From CAZJQD01 sp964548165 [NCBI: uncultured bacterium] (GTDB lineage: Bacteria; UBA8481): a stretch of DNA of 22,706 bases. Positions 19,256 through 22,706 of this stretch are shown here, piece after piece; positions within the stretch are counted from its first letter, which is position 1, and the number at the start of each line of letters is the position of its first letter. The notes beneath the pieces were generated by a model that ran no database searches, was not told where the DNA came from, and was given only the letters and a program-made list of their open reading frames with translations. The stretch covers positions 1-22,706 of the forward strand of contig CAZJQD010000051.1 of assembly GCA_964548165.1 (NCBI GenBank). The letters run 5' to 3'. A program made the translations under genes and the position numbers.

Positions 19256-19735
19256 TCAGGCGGAAATGACCTGGTCCATGCGGATGTCGTGAGGTTCCGT
19301 CGGGATCGATGCGACGACCTGGCACGCGAAGGCGATCCCGACCTTCGGGCAGGATAGCGCGGAGAGGATGCGGTCGAAGGTTCCGCCGCCGCGGCCGAGC
19401 CGGGCGCCATCCCGCGAGAAGGCCCTCCCGGGAACGAGCGCGATCGCGATCGGCCCCCGGGGCTCGATGCGCGCCGCCTCGCCGCGTCCTACGACGAGGG
19501 CCAGCCGCCCGGATTGACGGCAGTGCTCGATGAGCGGCCCGATGTCCGGCTCGTCGGGAAGCGGTTCAAAGGCCAGGACCAGCCCCGAGGCGGGGACGAT
19601 CTTTCGCGCATGCTCCAGGATGATGGCCGAGGATGCCGCGCGTTCCGCCTCCGTCATCGCCGCCAGCCGCGCGCGCAGGGATCGCCGCAGGTCGGCCTTG
19701 GAGGCGGGCGATTCTCCCGTGCCCGGTGGGGTCAT
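19256..19735 (-). CDS. 5-formyltetrahydrofolate cyclo-ligase family protein
   Basis: The enzyme converts 5-formyl-THF to 5,10-methenyl-THF using ATP, returning stored folate to one-carbon metabolism. Evidence is the N-terminal basic helix SKADLRRSLRARLAAM, FEPLPDEPDI in the middle, and VPGRAFSRDGARLGRGGGTFDR (101-122), matching the family's glycine-rich PGxAFDxxGxRLGxGGGYYDR pattern. It finishes with the MDQVISA segment that normally reads D-x-V-(V/I)-T. At 159 residues it is shorter than the usual 180-200. The tyrosine pair of GGGYYDR is Thr-Phe here. The ATG overlaps the methyltransferase stop (ATGA), so it is the last gene of the secA transcript. It ends 14 bp from the convergent TPR-kinase gene. 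Confidence 0.85.
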   Translation of the reverse strand: MTPPGTGESPASKADLRRSLRARLAAMTEAERAASSAIILEHARKIVPASGLVLAFEPLPDEPDIGPLIEHCRQSGRLALVVGRGEAARIEPRGPIAIALVPGRAFSRDGARLGRGGGTFDRILSALSCPKVGIAFACQVVASIPTEPHDIRMDQVISA

Positions 19736-20676
19736 GCCTCCGCACCGGCCGACGAACCCGAGCGGCGTTCGACTCCTCTTCCGCGAGCGAGCGCATCGTC
19801 CAGGGCCTTCTCCAGGCGACGTCGCGCGTGCGCGAGGTGGCCCTCGTCAAGCTCGCAGCCGACGAAGCGCCGGCCCTGCCGGATGGCGGCGACGCCCGTG
19901 GTCGCGCTCCCTGCAAAGGGGTCAAAGACGAGGTCGCCGGGCCGCGTGCTGGCGAGCAGGATGCGTTCCAGGAGCGCGACGGGCTTCTGGGTCGGGTGCT
20001 TCCCGAACTTTTTCTCCTCGCCTTTCGGCGCGGTCATGGTCCAGACGGACTTCATCTGCCGGCCGGCATTCATGCGGCGCATCTCCTCGTAGTTGAAGAC
20101 GTGCTTCGAATGTTCCGAACGTGCCGCCCAGAGAATGGTCTCGGTGGAGTGCGTGAAGTAGCGGCAGGAGAGATTGGGGGGCGGGTTGGGTTTTTCCCAG
20201 GTGATCTCGTTGAGGATCTTCATGCCGAGTTGTTGCATCGCGTAGCCGACCGAGTGGATGACGTGGTGCGTGCCGGATACCCAGAGCGTGCCATCGGGCT
20301 TGAGGAGATCGCGGCACCGGGAGAGCCACTCGCGGTTGAACTCGTGGTTGCGATCCGCGCCCGCCGACTTGTCCCATGCCCCCTTGTCGACCTTCACCAT
20401 CCGCCCCGATTGGCAGGTCATGCCGCCGTTCGAGAGGAAATACGGGGGGTCGGCGAAGATCGCGTCGAACATGCCGTCGGGATGATCGGGTATGAGCATG
20501 TCCATGATCGCGAAGCAGTCCGCGCCGTAGAGCCAGACGCCGGCCGCGGCGTTCTCGAAGGCGCATGGGTTCGCCGCCCCGGGTCGATCCGGCCCCGCGA
20601 TGGGACTCCACCCAGGCCCTGGCGCCTGCTCGCCGCGTTCGCTGATGATCCGTCGCGCGTCCGCTTCGGGCTTCAT
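19732..20676 (-). CDS. DNA adenine-N6 methyltransferase, DpnA (M2.DpnII)-like, orphan
   Basis: This 314-residue enzyme has the beta-class motif order, with catalytic DPPY (76-79) ahead of the AdoMet-binding FDPFAGSATTG (251-261), and KHPTQKP at 226-232 between them. The stretches FADPPYFLSNGG, VDKGAWDK, NLSCRYFTHSTETILWA and RQMKSVWTM strongly recall the DpnA group of GATC-type adenine methyltransferases, so GATC or a related site is the best guess. There is an extra N-terminal region of about 45 residues. No restriction endonuclease lies beside it: its neighbours are secA (4 bp upstream) and the folate ligase (4-bp overlap). It is therefore an orphan methyltransferase in a housekeeping operon, more likely regulatory or epigenetic than defensive. 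A GAGG ribosome binding site sits just before the ATG. Confidence 0.92.
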   Translation of the reverse strand: MKPEADARRIISERGEQAPGPGWSPIAGPDRPGAANPCAFENAAAGVWLYGADCFAIMDMLIPDHPDGMFDAIFADPPYFLSNGGMTCQSGRMVKVDKGAWDKSAGADRNHEFNREWLSRCRDLLKPDGTLWVSGTHHVIHSVGYAMQQLGMKILNEITWEKPNPPPNLSCRYFTHSTETILWAARSEHSKHVFNYEEMRRMNAGRQMKSVWTMTAPKGEEKKFGKHPTQKPVALLERILLASTRPGDLVFDPFAGSATTGVAAIRQGRRFVGCELDEGHLAHARRRLEKALDDALARGRGVERRSGSSAGAEA

Positions 20677-20680
20677 GGCC

Positions 20681-22706
<2,026 letters not shown>

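Overview
The window is high-GC (about two-thirds GC by eye) and densely coded. Genes are often joined by 4-bp ATGA/GTGA overlaps. It carries heptose/Kdo lipopolysaccharide (LPS) core genes, an outer-membrane beta-barrel protein, exported TPR proteins and SEC-C-type SecA. This points to an uncultured or little-studied Gram-negative (diderm) bacterium; the phylum cannot be fixed from the sequence alone. No tRNA, rRNA, CRISPR array or transposase was seen, and no gene-free stretch exceeds about 235 bp.

Left block, minus strand (1-1494): a WlbA/WbpB-like Gfo/Idh/MocA sugar dehydrogenase, followed after 6 bp by an unrecognised partial membrane protein that runs off the left edge. A back-to-back promoter pair (1544-1605) separates it from the plus-strand ATP synthase block: atpA, atpG, atpD, atpC, then a secreted TPR protein coupled to atpC (1729-7843). 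The F1 genes begin at atpA, with no atpH or F0 genes upstream, so the operon is split. An AT-rich imperfect palindrome fills the atpG-atpD gap.

Middle block, minus strand (7912-17248), reading from the right: a DUF374 acyltransferase, waaA (Kdo transferase), waaF and waaC (heptosyltransferases), each overlapping the next by 4 bp. A GC-rich hairpin follows, then a small outer-membrane barrel protein, truA coupled to dnaE, and a 67-aa protein with a very strong ribosome binding site. The first four genes look like a lipid A/inner-core assembly line.

Right block: a plus-strand gene (17349-19241), divergent from the LPS operon, encodes an unusual protein with TPR-like helices in front of an aminoglycoside-phosphotransferase-like kinase domain. 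It converges on a minus-strand operon of secA (partial, running off the right edge), a DpnA-like adenine-N6 DNA methyltransferase and 5-formyltetrahydrofolate cyclo-ligase.

The best leads for something undescribed are the TPR-kinase beside the LPS core genes, the orphan DpnA-like methyltransferase in a window unusually rich in GATC, the palindrome inside the split ATP synthase operon, and the 67-aa protein.
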